From Chrysemys picta bellii (Eukaryota > Chordata > Testudines > Emydidae): a stretch of 64,000 nucleotides of DNA. Below are positions 1 to 13,180 of the stretch, piece after piece. The stretch lies in contig NC_088792.1 of assembly GCF_011386835.1 (NCBI RefSeq), positions 42,832,882 to 42,896,881 of the forward strand. The letters run 5' to 3'. Below the pieces are notes generated by a model that was not told the origin of the DNA, searched no databases, and was given only the letters and a program-made list of their open reading frames with translations. The translations under genes and the position numbers were made by a program. The first letter of the stretch is position 1; the number at the start of each line of letters is the position of its first letter.

Positions 1-2029
1 TGAGCATGGAAATGGGGCAATATATCAAATGGGTGATTTTATGGCTCCTTCATTTTAAAAGGGCAAAAATAAGATTTGGACTTGATGACTCTTTTTGGCC
101 AAACTGATGCTCCCAGAGCATACAGTATATGAGCAAGCGGTAGAGTAGCAGACTGTTGCTTTTTCTGATTTTACATCCATTGCTGCTTAGTTGTATAGTT
201 CCGTTTCCTGTCTCTTTTGCTTCTGCTTTCCTTTCCAAGAATGGAATTTTGTTTAAATGTTGTTGATTTGCCTTGAAATTTGGGTTGCAACAAACTTTTC
301 TCGCTCAGTGGAAAAGCAATGGGAGGCTTTCCCCAGAGAAACTCTGGATAACATCCAATATCAATTAAGGGCCCCATTTGCTCATTGTACACTCAGCCCC
401 TTGGGCGAAGCGATGATGAACCTCACCACTCCAGGAAGAGCTCTGGAATGAATTCTGCAAAGATCTCCTTTGCTACCTCATTGTCCCGCAAAATCCAATC
501 CAGTCATTTCTACTGACTAGGCTCCTCGCCTAACCACAGCAATGGTTGCTGAGACAAAAGGAGAATGCTCTCCTGTTGTACTCTATTTCATTTGATGCCC
601 ATGTACCCAGTCCAATTCCCAGTGAAGGCAATAGAAAGACTTCAACTAACTACAGTGGGATTTGACTGGACCCTTAATCTCCTGGGCTTCATTGACATCC
701 CTCCACTTCTTGGATCCTGGCACCAAAATGTTGGTCAAAAATAAGTCACCATCTAAGATTTTAACCCCCAAGTACCTTAAGTAAAATGGGAACTAAAATC
801 AGACAATATCCTACGGAAGCCTCCCCACCAAAACTGCTTTTAAAATACTTTTGGGGGATATTTTTCTGCTGTGTGGGAGGAAGTGGTGCTGGGACAATGA
901 ATCTGCACAGAGACCTGTGTGCCACTGAGCCTGCTTCCTTGTACATTGTTCTGCAGCAGAGAGTTAAGCAGGAGCGAGGGCATTGCCAGAGAGTCTGCCA
1001 GACCCATTGGCTATTTCCCCCAACAGAGTGTGAGTGAGTGGGTGTGTATGTATGCGGAAGGGACAGAATATCATAAGTGGTGTGGTAGTTTCTAGTACCC
1101 TGTGGCTAGAATAACAGCCATAGGGCAGCTCTGCTGTCACACCACACCAGTGTAACTCCGGAGGATTTGGGCCTATATCAACAGAATACTTACAGCTAGA
1201 GCTCAGTGGGAAACAGCTAACCCATCCCACACAAATTTGAGATTTTGAAAGCTTTTCCTGTCCTGCACTGAAAATTAAAAAAACCAAAACTATTAATTAA
1301 CTTAAATTTGAAACAAAACTAATCATTTTAACCTGAAAAAAGGTAGAGTTTTTTGTTTTTGGTTTTTTGGTTTTTTTGCTTAGAAAATGTCAAAACAGGA
1401 CACTTTGACAATTTCAAAACTCTTTTCAATTTTTTTTTAAAATGGGAAAGTATCTCTCTGTTCCTCCACCCCCCTCAAATTCCATGTTGGACCTGAGAAA
1501 TTCTCTTTTGCATTCTTTCTGTCTCTTGCTCTCCTTTTCTCTCCCTTCCATCCTCCTCACTCAAATGCCATCCGAGACTTGAGAAACCTCTGATGAAATG
1601 TTCATCTAAACCTATATAGTTCCACAAAGAATTTCTATTTTGAAGGAAAAAGTTTTGTCAATTTTTTTGACCAACTGTATTTTCGCTATGAAAACAAGCA
1701 AAAATACGTGTAAACAACTCATGACCCTTTTAAATAAGAAGCAAACACTGGGCAACATGTAAACAGATCAGTTAGGAGCACCACAGTCTGTATTAGAAAA
1801 GCGTGCACATATTTGTAGTCATAATCCTCCATTTATTTCTCTTTTCAGGTACAGATGTCTCAGGCCTCAGTGCCTAGAGTTAATTGTGAGAGGCCAGTTA
1901 CTACTTTGAGCTATTTGATCTGTTTCTAGCTAGTGTATTATTTTTTCTATGTTGTTTACTTGAGATTTGCAGTATCTGAAGTTAGAGGAGATGTTAATTC
2001 TGATATTTTAACATTTGAATTGTGAATCT
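1..2029. other. Intergenic, no gene seen
   Basis: No reading frame here resembles a known protein. The DNA is A/T-rich, and about 1,260-1,700 holds stretches of AAAATTTT-like words similar to the A/T-rich repeat family described at 38,987-39,390. No clear ends or target duplication are visible. Confidence 0.5.
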
Positions 2030-2400
2030 GAACAAAAAGTCACCATTTGAAAGTTGTTTGTAGTTCAGAGATAACAAAATGTTGATTTGGAAACAGCAAA
2101 TTGTTTTGATAATGTTGAAACATTATATGCATATATGATATTAAATGTGTATATATACAATATTCAATATAATATGTACATATAATCATCTAAATGAAAT
2201 TAATTGAAATGAAACACATCAGCATTATCAAAACAAAATGCTTAGACATTATTGAAATTAGTCAAAATGATTCATTTCAACTTTTCTCCTACAGAAAATG
2301 TAGTCAAAATCAACACATTCCTGCAAAACACTTTCATTTTTCACAAACCTGCCTTTTCTGTCCACAAACTGGACCTTTGAAACTTTTTCAACCAGCTCTA
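2030..2400 (-). repeat. A/T-rich interspersed repeat, one end visible
   Basis: The right end (about 2,380-2,400) reads tttttcaaccagctcta, matching the outer end of the better-defined repeat at 38,987-39,390 in reverse orientation. The interior is rich in short A and T runs. The left end is not recognisable and is placed approximately. The class is unknown; a non-autonomous DNA element is the simplest guess. Confidence 0.35.
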
Positions 2401-5400
2401 CAGAGCAACCTAGCCGATGAGCGTGATGCTCTAACAGGCTGCTACTCACTTTCAAAACATTGCCTAGGCTCCGGCGCAAATGGGGAAATGGCTTGTCTCA
2501 TCCTCCTATAGAAAGGAGCTTAGGGAATGGGGAAGGAGCAAAGTAGAGCAGTATATATGTAAGCATGAAAACAATTCATTCCCTTGCAAAGATGCATAGG
2601 TTAGAGAGAGCTGGGTTCCATCCCATGAGAGAGAGAGTCTTCTGTTAGAAAAAAATGAATGAGTTTGTTGGGATAACAGTACAGCTTGGTGAGCTCATGG
2701 GAGTATATTCTTCTCTTGATGCCTGCACATATTCCTATTAGCACTAATGGGTGTTACTCACAGACTTGAAGAGGGGAATCTATCCCTTGTCTGAGAAAGG
2801 CAAAGGCCTCAAGTCAGTTTCATTATCATTCAAACTGATCCTGGCTTACCTCTTCATTTATCAATCAGCTGAGAGCCCTGAATTCCTTTCTCCTGGCTCA
2901 CTTGAACAGGAAATAGTGTGCGATTGGCAGTGCTGAGTTGCAACACTCCAGTGAGATATTCTGTCTAAGGGGGTGCATTGTATTGTTTCTGTTGTGCCAG
3001 GCCCCTCTGCCAGCTGGTGCACCAGCCTGGTCCAGGTACCTCTCCACCTCTTCTCTGCATCCTTGGGTAACGTGCATCCTTGTAGGCTCATGGTGCAAGC
3101 AGTTACTGCCCTTTCCTGAGTATGGGGATTGAAATTCTAATGTGAGGCATACAGGGGCTAAGGGAAGTCTCCCTGTGAGCCCCCCTATGCACCCCAAATG
3201 TATTTTTTAAAAATCCTTTTGGTGGTTCTTCAAAAACAAACAGGTATCTGTGACTGACCTGTATGGGTAACCATGGCATGAAAATAACTCGTTTTCTTGG
3301 CACAGTTCTAAACTGCAGTATTTATCTGTAAGCAATTGCCCTGTGTATGACCTTTTCAATGGCATTGTGGCAGCTTGAATGTATCTGAACTAGACTAGGC
3401 ACAGTTGTGAATGTCCTGATCTGGCACTGATTTCAATCCACCTTTCTTGAAAAAAATGCACTCCAGATTAAATAAAATGGTACCAAATAAGGACAAAGAA
3501 GTGTCATTCCCGAGGAAGCATGGGTAATGGAGTTATGGCCTCTGTGATGCTTTCTTGGCATTCCCAGGACCATGAGTCACCTTATTACCCGCACCTGCCT
3601 CCAGCAAGAGGACTAGGTGGTGCTTAGCTGGGTTTCAGCTCCCTGATGTTGCCAGTCTGTTAGCCCCCCCCCCAAGCACTGTCCTTATGGCTCTGCCAGC
3701 CCTTACTTTGCCTTGCAGGTTAACAATAGGTGCACCAACCCCCCCTGGAAGCTTTCCGCCATAGAGTCCAGCCACTAACCACTGGAAACTCTCAGAAATT
3801 ACCAGGTACATGTTCCCAAAGAAACAGTGCACACACTAGCTTCTTTGGTTCAGCTCAGGATCAGCTCCAATATAACTCCACAGCACTTAGATATAGTTAT
3901 AGTGAAAACAATGATAAATGTATTACTAAAGGCTAAGGTCTAGCAGATAGTGAATAAGGACAATGAAGGAAACAGAAATGTCTTATATATAACAAAAAGT
4001 ATAACCTGCTTTCTAGAGTCTAAACTTAACTTTAACAGGCTAAACCCTTGTCTAAAGTTGCTTTAGGTGAGATACACTATCTCCCAGAATCTCCAACCAC
4101 ATGGTTGGGATCTACCTTTCATGAATGCAAAAAGTGACTTCCGTGACCTCCATGACAAACTCACAGCCTTAGCTATGGCTCTTGCCACAAGAAACTTGAG
4201 GTGTTAAATGGACGTACAACACAACACTCAGGGAGTGCCTCAGGGGATGGGTGCTACTTTCTAGGCAGCTCTACGCATCTTTCCTCTTCCTACATACCCC
4301 GATTCAGCACGTGAGTAGGATATTGTGATTAATTTGAGCAAGATTGTTGTCAAGCTTAAGATGAATACCAGTATTGCCAGTGTTAGTCCTAAAACTTCCG
4401 GAAGCTTTATAAAATGAGCTTTGCAAAATTATCTGTAAAAAGCAAGCTTTGCAAAATGAACTTGTGGTCAAAAGACACCTACAACCAGACAACATTTTAT
4501 GCTGACTCTTATATGGTATAATAGGTCATGCCCCCGGGTATGGCTTATTAAAACCACCTTTGGAACTTGTGGTTAAGAGACGCTGCAGCCAAAGAACTAA
4601 TTTCTATGTGGGTTTGATGGGCTAGGCCTTTAGGCATAGGTCAAGATAACTTTACCCACAATCAAGCCAATAGCCCATTTAGAGGTAAGTTACCTAAAAA
4701 ACTAAGAAAAACCACAGTCGAGACAGTGGGCTATATAGAAATAAGCTATCTCCTTAAGCATAACTTATAAAATTAAAACAATAATTGGCTACAAAAAAAT
4801 AAGGAAGCATAAATTATACAGCCAAAGCGATAACACTAAATTTGGCCTAACCTGATTGGTTGACCTGCTTCAAAGCACGGCGGGCAGATGAGAGTAAATG
4901 TGTAAAACCTCAGGAGGGTGTGTGTGTGTGTCTTGGTCTAAGAAGTTATTCTCTTTGATTGGTCTGACCCGCACCCCCTGAACCGAGGAAACCTGAACTG
5001 CACCGACTGTCTGCACCTGGCCAATGCAAAGAGCAGTCGACTAAAGGGTAACGTATTCTCAGCAGGGTAAGGTTTTAAAGAAAAAGTCTGGTAGCATGCA
5101 GAATAAGGTAACGGAGTAAAAAAATCTGGGTTGCTTGAGCTGTTTTAATCTCAAATTGTGCTGACAGTATAGTATTAAAAATGGTAGTGTTGGGATAATT
5201 TAATCTCAGGTTATATTAATGCTGCAGTATTAAAAATAGTAGTAAAAGTTGACTTGTACTCGTGCTTGTTTGCAATATAATTTGTCATTTATATTAATCC
5301 TTATTCAATGCTGGTCTTTAATTTTTCTTTTCCTATTCTGTCTGTGTTGCATTTATAGCCGTAAATCATTAAAAGCCTATTTTAAGGAATAATCAGTAGT

Positions 5401-6478
5401 TTTAATTTCTTTATAAGGACACCACTTAACCTCATTACATCTGTGTTGGGTAGTGGGAAGTAGCGATCACCCAGAGCCCCATTTAGGCCCTGATGTGTGT
5501 CCCCTTCTTCCTATATCTCTGCAGATATTATTTGTGTGCCTTGGAGAGGAAGTACGTCTTTGGGAAGAATTTGAGTGAAGCAATTTGAATGCCAAGGATG
5601 TTTATCATTTATTATTACTTCTGATGCTACTGCCACTCATCTTGTACTGGTACTGCTACTACCTTTTTATCAGTGTAGCTGCTTCACATGCCAAAATCCC
5701 ATGAACATTCGTAGGAATCCCATATGTGAAATGGCTACACAATTCAGCTCCAAGTTTCTACAGTGGGTGCCCTTACAAGAAAACTTCAACCATTTTGCAC
5801 AAGCCCACCTATCTGGAAGTTTTGGGCATAAGGGACACTTTGTTCTCAGCCTGTATTAAACTGTATTTTAGAAAAATAACTTTGAAATGCCTGAGCCTAC
5901 TGCTGGCAACAGCCATTTTGCAAAAGAAACAAATGGTTTCATTGGGGACAGGGTGGGGGCACATTGTAAGTCTGTAAGGCGCTTTCCAATCTGCCTTAAT
6001 AATCAAAACCTGAACTTTAAAATGTAATATTTAAATGTTATCAACATTCTATTCTAGAATGCTTATCACAGTGGCACCATCTGGTAGATCACAAATGCTG
6101 TAAGGCTTAATCCTGTCCTAGAGTGTGTGATGTTGACAAGGGAGAGGGAGTGTAGACAACCCTCTTCATGCCCTTAAAAGGGTCCTGAACTACCAGAGGC
6201 AGTATTGGCTTGTATTGCCAGGCCTGGCCCTGCATTGACTTCTTGTGATCTCTCCATGTGCTCCCAGAGAAAGGAACTAGGATTAGGTGCTGTGCAGTAG
6301 AACCAGGTGTGGTGATGTCAGAGCAGCTGAAAGATCACAAAAATGCAGTGATCAGTGTCAGTATGGGGCTCACAGCTGGACATACCATATCCCTTAAAAC
6401 TGTCCCGCCGCACCAGCCACTCATTCACCAGCTGACTGTCAGTCGCCTTCTGCTGCGACCTCTGCACATCAGTCTCTT
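2401..6478. other. Intergenic, no gene seen
   Basis: No convincing coding sequence. A short (gt)n run lies at about 4,920-4,932. The block 3,600-5,460 has the texture of old interspersed repeat, possibly LTR-derived, but I found no paired ends, primer site or target duplication and make no call. Confidence 0.45.
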
Positions 6479-6635
6479 AGTAATTTTTAGCTCTTTATAG
6501 GCTGGACAGAAACACTGCCCCATCTCAAGTGATTTCAGCTCTCAGTGGTTTTTAGCTCTTAGCAACTTTTAGCTGTTAGCAGGCAGGGCAGAAACACAGT
6601 CCTATCACAATTGATTTCAGCTCTGATTGGGCATT
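6479..6635. repeat. Imperfect tandem duplication, period about 81 bp
   Basis: A unit of about 75 bp starting at 6,479 is repeated starting near 6,560. Both contain a tttttagct-like word, then ggacagaaacac or gggcagaaacac, then gatttcagctct in the same order. The two copies differ by scattered substitutions. No coding role is visible. Confidence 0.6.
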
Positions 6636-7383
6636 TAACATAACAAAGAAGCTCCAAATGAAGCCTATTTAGCTCTATTCTTTGAACAGTGGGGAGGAAC
6701 AGGTTAAACCAGTCTAGGGAGGATTCTTGAGGGTATACAGCCTCCTGGCTGGGGATACCTGTCCCCACCCCTCTTACTTTCCAGGGCTCATGACATTCGA
6801 GCCCCTGGCTTAATGAGGTTCTTTCAACTGAGGGTGACCCCCTCATTTGGGACAGGTTAAGCACAGTCCTTAACCATATTGGTAACCATATTTCATTACC
6901 CCTACATTCAGTACTAAGGTGATTTGTACCCAACATCAGACAAAGTTGATCACTTTGGCACCACTGTATCTGCTGAATATGTAGGCAGAGATGAAGCAAA
7001 CTGTATTTACACAAACACACCCAAGTCTCTCCCCCTCCCAGCTAGCTGTCAGGGAAGCATTCATTCAGACCCTGCTTACATCAGCAAAACAGAAGAGGGG
7101 AAATTCACTTGTGATGCAGCGGGCCAGTGTAAGGCCCATGGAGGGGCTAAATGTGGTTGTGCTAGAGAAGCTGCTGCAGAGGGGTGTCTGTGCACCCTGA
7201 TGCTCTTTGTAAATGGTCTCTGCACCAGTCCTACATAAGCCATTGTGGCAGGCCAGGGGCAGGGCCATGAATCCAGTGATTCCAGAACCCTATAGAGCTA
7301 GTGCAGAGGCGCTGCACCAATAAGCCCATAAATTAGACTAGCAACTTCACAGCAGCTCTGTCTCCTCACCTTGGAACTGAGGG
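6636..7383. other. Intergenic, no gene seen
   Basis: No coding sequence supported. Overlapping open frames occur on both strands but none resembles a protein family. Confidence 0.45.
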
Positions 7384-7620
7384 GTGGATTTTAAATCCCC
7401 AGCTTCTCCACCCTCCCCCACACCAAGGCCGCGTCCTGTTTCTTTCCCCTCCCTCCCAGCGCTTGCGCTGCGAAACAGCTGTTTCGTGGGGCAGGAAGGG
7501 AGGGGGGAGGAGGGGGAATACAGTGCGCTGGGGGAAGAGGCGGGGCCGTGGCGACAATTATTTCAGGGCCTAGGGACGGCAAAATCATTAATCTGCCACT
7601 GCGTGGGGGCAGATGCCCAT
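7384..7620. repeat. GC-rich interspersed repeat
   Basis: A GC-rich island in A/T-rich surroundings with long C-rich and G-rich runs on either side of an aaacagctgttt palindrome at about 7,473-7,484. Similar GC-rich blocks occur at 32,205-32,600 and 52,055-52,315. The ends are approximate and the class is unknown. Confidence 0.4.
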
Positions 7621-10262
7621 CAGGACCTTAAATATTACAAAAAGCGGGTAGGTGTTTGGAGATCCTATAAGTGTCCAATGCTTCCTTTTATATGCAGATG
7701 CATTTAAATAGTAGCTGTATCTGAAATACACAGACACGTTTTCCATAGTAAAACAGCAATAGCAGAGAAGCATAGAAAATTGTCTGCTTTTTTTCCCTTT
7801 GACTTTTTTCACACACAACATTTTCAGTGACTGTTTATAAGTCTTTGAGAAGAACCAAACCCTGCTTATTAAAATGTGTATTTCTGGAGGGACACATTCC
7901 CATATAACCTTCCTTATAATGCTTCTAATTAACCAATATGCATCACAATAAAGAATCTAGCTGTCGCCAAAATCAACACTTTTCAGTTATTAATAGATTA
8001 AAGAAAGAATGTTAATTTCTTCAAGCTCCATTTGGTTTGGTCTCATTACTTCACAAGGCAGATGGTTACAGGGCTAGACCTGTCAACAGTTACTGAGAGG
8101 AAGACTACATTCAAGAAATGCCAAGCTGAAGCATGAACAACATCTGAAAAATGAATTTGGAGCTGGCTGTTTACAACTCCCAGGCAAGCACACAGACTTA
8201 TTCTGCAGAGAACAGGAGAAATCATGAATTGGTTTAATTTTAATTGATTTTCTCACCTCCATCTCCTGCAGTTCCAGGCCTTTCCCCCAAAATAACAGCA
8301 GCATATGCCTCCAGCTGTGAGAGGGGTAGCTCTCTATTCTTTTTAGGTGGCCAGTTAATTGCCTTTCTCCTCATGCAGTTAGAGCTTGCTCTCTCTCTCT
8401 TGCATTTGCTGAGATCATGCCAACTTGGAAGAGATGGTACATGGACATGCAATTTTCCGGAGACTTTCTTGTTGCAGTGTAAAGCATTTTTCAAATTCTG
8501 AACAGTGAAACTATGTTATATAGGTTGGGGCTCACATTTTGTCTATGCATGGCAAAACACACGCTTACTCCCTGATAGGACTTGCTTTTACATCCTGAGT
8601 CAAAATACAAGGCTCCTCTTGGGGTCTAAAGACACTTTTTCCTTCTTTGGGTGTTGGAAATAAGTGCAGGAACTAGGGAAGGGTGCAGAATGGTAAGTAT
8701 TTTCCATTAATATTTTCAAAAGAAATGGAAAATGTATATTTTTTTTTCAAAAGTTTTCCCCAAAATTAACTTTTTGGCAAAACAAAATGAACATTTTCAA
8801 TTTGATTCAAAACTAAAATTTTGGATTTTCATTTTCTCCCAATTTTCCTCTTTCCTGTTTTTCACATATTTAAGTATTCTTCCGGCCTTGTCCTTATTAT
8901 CAACAGTTTAGGTGTGGTGTAATGATCCTAGGCACCTATAGTGTCATCCATTGTTGCAAACCTACTTATAGAACTTCTGTTTAGTGGTTATCTTTACATG
9001 ACTCTCCAACACTTTGATTATCTAACAGCACCAATAATAGTGCTGTAAGTGTCCAGAGGTACATTGGATGGTAATTACAGGACAGGTGGGAGCAGAAGGA
9101 ATCCTATCCATTCAAGTGGCATAATGGGCAGCAGGTGTAATGCTATATTTATATTCAAAGGCTTTTTTCAAAATTTCTCTGACACCGTCCCTCCCAGTTC
9201 TCTTTCCCACCCTCTAACCTTATTATTAGAAATGTTTTTCATGGCACTTAAGACTCTACACAAGCCAAAACACAGGGTAAAAGGAAAGACAAGATTTTTC
9301 TCTCCTCTTTTCTCATTTTGCAGAGCCTGTGTGTATTTCTAAAGTTTTTCTATTCTGGCATCCCTTTGTCACCTGTTCTCTCTGCTATGCAGAATCCTTT
9401 AGATACAATGTCTGCCAAACACACTAGTCAGTTTACATGGGTGGGAAATTACATGGGTGAAAAACAGGAAAATGCCCAGGCCAATGATGTAAGTCACATA
9501 GATAATAATCTGAGTGGTAGGATCTGTGACCAAGGCATGTTAAGAAAATGTCACCTAATCGGGAAAAGTATTGTGTGTGATTAAAAAAGGTAGCATGTAT
9601 ATAGCATGAAATATGCCAGGTATGGATAAGGGTGATGAAAGATCAGTTAGATAACATATGCGACAGCAAGTATGGGGCATGTGGGATGTATAGGTCATGT
9701 AAGTGTATAAGGGTAGACAAATAGTGCTAATTACTGACCACAGTGGAGAAAGGAAGGATCTATGCACCCAAACAAGTATGGACTTGATCATGACAGAAAC
9801 AACCTTACCTGTGCCTCAGGACTTGGGTAATTGGTCACTATCCTATCCTGCTCTATTTGTTTTATTTGTGCTTTATGCTTGACTAAGGTGGTGATATATT
9901 GTCTTAAAAATGTCTCAATAAAGCTCTAATATTCTCTAAGCTTAAAAATTGGGTGTGGACAGTGCTCTTTGCCCAACAGTACTGGGTGGAAGCCACTGCC
10001 AAGCTGCTGAATTGCCTCAGTAATAACTCTGGGGGCGGGGGGGTAAATGTGAGGAGCTGCTCAAATGATTAGAGGCCTTTAGTTTTGGGAGCTTAAAATA
10101 AACAAACCTTTTACCCAGATTCATGGGGGCATGGGAGGGTATGGGTACTGATGGCAAATTTATCATATCCAAGAAAAAGTTGCATTCTTCTTTGGAATAA
10201 TAGGGAGAAAAAAAAACAAAACAGTGATCTTTCTGACAAGCTACAAGAAACCAGTGGCTTTA
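7621..10262. other. Intergenic, no gene seen
   Basis: No gene supported. About 8,690-8,860 is A/T-rich repeat-like DNA. About 9,590-10,030 contains an AATAAA at about 9,916 and could be a decayed LTR, but paired ends and target duplications are not visible. Confidence 0.45.
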
Positions 10263-10437
10263 AGATTCATAGATTACAAGGTCAGAAGGGACCACTGCGA
10301 TCATCTAATCTGACCTGCTGTATAATGCAGGCCATAAAACTCCCCCAAAATAATTCCTAGAGCAGATATTTTAGCAAATCATCCAATCTTGACTTTAAAA
10401 TGACCAGCAATGGAGAATGCATCATGACCCTCTGTTA
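10263..10437 (-). mobile_element. CR1 LINE 3' end
   Basis: Read on the minus strand this matches the 3' tail layout of the plus-strand CR1s at 36.4-37.0 and 62.0-62.5 kb. The order is a segment with ggaattattttggggga, then a gaggtcag-like word, then tagatgatc, then a terminal aatctatgaatct. It is a 5'-truncated CR1 tail with no coding capacity. Confidence 0.8.
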
Positions 10438-10455
10438 AAAAAATTTTATTCACTA

Positions 10456-10662
10456 TTATCCTCCAGAGATACCAGTGGAATGGAGTTTTGCAAATACAGA
10501 ACAGAAATATTTATTGAACACTTCTGCCTTTTCTGAATTAATATTGATGATTCTACCATTTCCTAGGAATGGACCAATGCCATTGTCAGGACTTCTTTTG
10601 TTGTAGATGGAAGTGGTAAAATGGTAGACCCAGCTGGTAACAATCACAGGGAGGAATTCCAT
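10456..10662 (-). pseudogene. LINE (CR1-like) ORF2 fragment
   Basis: A 68-codon minus-strand fragment. Its C-terminal half reads SEKAEVFNKYFCSVF, which resembles the linker between endonuclease and reverse transcriptase in CR1-group LINEs (E-KAE-LN-FFASVF). It lies just upstream, in element orientation, of the CR1 tail at 10,263-10,437, so both may come from one internally deleted insertion. No catalytic residues are present. Attribution rests on one motif. Confidence 0.55.
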
Positions 10663-11024
10663 TCAAAATGCCAGAGTCAAAAAAGAATTGCTCCTGTAAG
10701 TTTAAGTTTTGAATTTGTAACTTTCCCTCCAAAAGGTAAATTTTCTCTGGATGTTCAGCAAAGCAAGCGGTGTAAGATTTGAGATCCAGCTTGCTACCAG
10801 AAAATGCAGAATGTCTAACATTTGTTAAAATTAACTTTATTCTACTTTAGTGTACGCTGGAGACTTGGTAACAAGTGAACTGGTGGATGAGTAAAGGCAC
10901 CATACTGTCTGCTAGATTGAACTGTTCTTGCCCTCAATCTTTGCCATGTGTGCTGTCAACCCTAACTTTTCCTTCCCCCAGCGCGGCTTGGTGGCTGTAT
11001 TTCCTAACCTGGTGATTGGATGGA
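10663..11024. other. Intergenic, no gene seen
   Basis: No recognisable feature. Confidence 0.4.
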
Positions 11025-11160
11025 TGGTTCAGATAAGGTACTAGACTGGGCCTCAGAAGGCCTGGGTTGTATTTCAAGCTTTGCCACAGACTGACTTCCT
11101 CCCTTGATCTCTCTCTGCCTTAGTTTCCCACCTTTATAACAGGCATTCTTCTGTATCCCC
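11025..11160 (+). repeat. MIR-like SINE fragment
   Basis: The order of words matches MIR: ggcctgggtt, then tgccacagactgactt, then tctctctgccttagtttccc. It is old, truncated and without a clear tail. Confidence 0.6.
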
Positions 11161-11670
11161 TCTCCACACAACCTGTAGTGAGGAGAAATCCATTACCATA
11201 TGTGGACTGCTCAGATACCATAGTGATAAATGCTGTAGAAAAGGCAATGAATAATAGTTTGTTTTGATTTGTTCCCTGCGTAAATGTCCCATTGCATTTA
11301 TCTGCTTGTGTGCTGGGGAACAGAGCAGTTCCACAACAAACACTAGCAAAGAACCTCCCCCCTCCTCCCCTTTGTGGTGCAGTGGTACAAGATGCTCTTA
11401 ATTTCCTGCTCTACTAGGGTGTCTGCTGCCAATTAGCCTTACCCCCCAAAATAAGAGGTGCTAAGAGGGAAGTGGTATGGCCAGCCTGCCTGTGGAGTGT
11501 GCTGATTCATTATTCCTGTAGAGCCCTGGCCACAGTTTAAAGCTGCCCACCCTGAATGTCTCCCGTTTTTCATCAGCGAACAAGACATATAAACGAGTTA
11601 GCCCCTAAATAATAATGGATCAGTTAGGACTTTCTCTGACAAATTTCAGGGACCTTTAAAAATAGACTTG
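11161..11670. other. Intergenic, no gene seen
   Basis: No recognisable feature apart from short C-rich runs. Confidence 0.4.
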
Positions 11671-12115
11671 CATGGAAGCAGGGCCGGCTCCAGGCACCAG
11701 CTGAGCAAGCTGGTGCTTGGGGCAGCAGATTGTTGGAGGCGGCATTCCGCCCAATCCTAGGGCGGCACGGCCGCTTTTTTTGTTGTTGTTGTTCTTGTTC
11801 TGCTCCAGCCGCCCTGTAGGGGGCAGCGGCGCGGAGAACCAGAGCGCCCTGAAGGGCAGTCCTCTTTCTTCCCTCCCCGCCGACCAGAGCAGAGCCCTTG
11901 CGGCAGGCGGCAGGAGGCGGCGCAGCGGGAGGGGCCACGTGGCAGTGCCCCTGCTGTAGCCCTGGCTGCCCCTTCTCTCTCTCTCCCGCCCGCTCCCTCC
12001 CTTCCCCCCCCCCCCCCCAGCCGGTCCCCCTGCACCCGCGCTCCGGCCGCGCCACAGTTTTTTTTTTTTTTTTGCTTGGGGCGGCCAAAAAGCCAGAGCC
12101 GGCCCTGCATGGAAG
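11671..12115. mobile_element. Non-autonomous hAT element with perfect 8-bp TSD
   Basis: The element proper is 11,679-12,107 (429 bp). It starts cagggccggctcc and ends gagccggccctg, giving inverted terminal repeats of about 12-14 bp. It is flanked by the identical 8-mer catggaag at 11,671-11,678 and 12,108-12,115. An 8-bp duplication with CAG-type ends is the hAT signature. The interior is GC-rich with homopolymer runs and no transposase. Open frames across it, including one of 208 codons, are low-complexity artefacts. A related element is at 51,092-51,518. Confidence 0.9.
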
Positions 12116-12344
12116 AATTCTGAAAAAATGCTTTAAATGTATAAGACAACTTCTTATAACAGCCAAGTCATGGCTGACAACAATAAAATACCCTGTTGCT
12201 AGATTATTCTTAATGTAGTGAGTGGCTTTGGCATACACATCCCTCATCACTTAATGTAGTGTATTTTATGTGCAGCCCCTGTATGGCACATTGATTTGTT
12301 AGATCCTTAAGGCACCTGGGTAGGTCTTAGTGATGTGGAGAAGA

Positions 12345-12570
12345 AGAATGGGCCAGTGATAGGGGCGCTAGCCTGGGACTTGGGAGATCTAGATTCAGTT
12401 CCCTGCTCCTCTACACCCACAAGGTGTGGCCTGGGGCAAGTCATCTAATCTCTCTGTGTCTCACTTCCCCGTGTGTAAAATGGGGTGATAGCAGTTCCCT
12501 ACCTCAAAGGGATGTTGGTAGGATAAATACAGCAATGACTGGGAGGTGCCACATAAGTACCTAAGATAGA
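12345..12570 (+). repeat. MIR-like SINE
   Basis: MIR order is clear: ggcgctagcctggga, then agttccctgctcct, then ggcaagtcatctaatctctctg, then taaaatggggtgatag, then ggataaat. It is degenerate, as expected for an old family. Confidence 0.7.
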
Positions 12571-12887
12571 AAGATAAATTGGGGTAGAAGTGCAAGAATC
12601 ATACAAGCTCATCTTTCATGGGTTTTCTTGATTGTTTGCATGGCACTGGCTTACGATTACACAGAAAAAATGCTTTGCCATTGAATCTCTGTTAATAAAT
12701 TTACAAAAAAACCACAGCCCCATTCTGCTCTGGATGAAGTCCTGGTCCCATCAAAGTTAATGGAAGTTTTGCCACTAGCTTCAGTGGGGTGGGGAGATTT
12801 CAGTGGGAGTTTACCGAAATGCAGTTTGCAAAGTTTAGATTACCCATGAAGAGTCCCTAAACCTTCAACTGCTCTGTAAAAGCACTT

Positions 12888-13180
12888 GGGCCATGTCTAT
12901 ACAGACAGCGCTGCAGTGGTGCAGCTGTACGGATACAGCTGCAGCACGTCTGGTGAAGATGCTGTATGCCGACAGGAGAGAGCTTTCCGGTTGATGTAAT
13001 AAAACCCCCTCTGTGAGTGGCAGAAGCTATGTTGGCAGGAGAAGCTCTCCCGCCGACATAGTGCTGTGCACATAAGTGCTTATGTCAGGTGTAATTTATG
13101 TCGCTCAGGAGGGCTTTTTTTTCCCACATCCCTAAGCGACATAAATAATGCCGACATAGGCTGTCATGTAGTCATAGCCT
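12888..13180. mobile_element. Harbinger-type miniature element
   Basis: The ends are related inverted repeats: gggccatgtctat on the left and, complemented from the right, aggctatgactac. The interior contains inverted ccgacata/tatgtcgg-type words that can pair. There is no coding capacity. Flanking TT-containing trinucleotides suggest a 3-bp target, but it is degraded. Confidence 0.6.

Noticed and set aside
4480..5460. Suspected solo LTR
   Set aside because: The texture suggests an old LTR, but I could not find TG...CA ends, a target duplication or a partner.
6559..7020. 153-codon minus-strand open frame
   Set aside because: It covers a tandem duplication and repeat-like DNA and resembles no family.
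11624..12250. 208-codon minus-strand open frame
   Set aside because: It runs across both ends and the target duplication of a hAT miniature element and is low-complexity in the GC-rich core.
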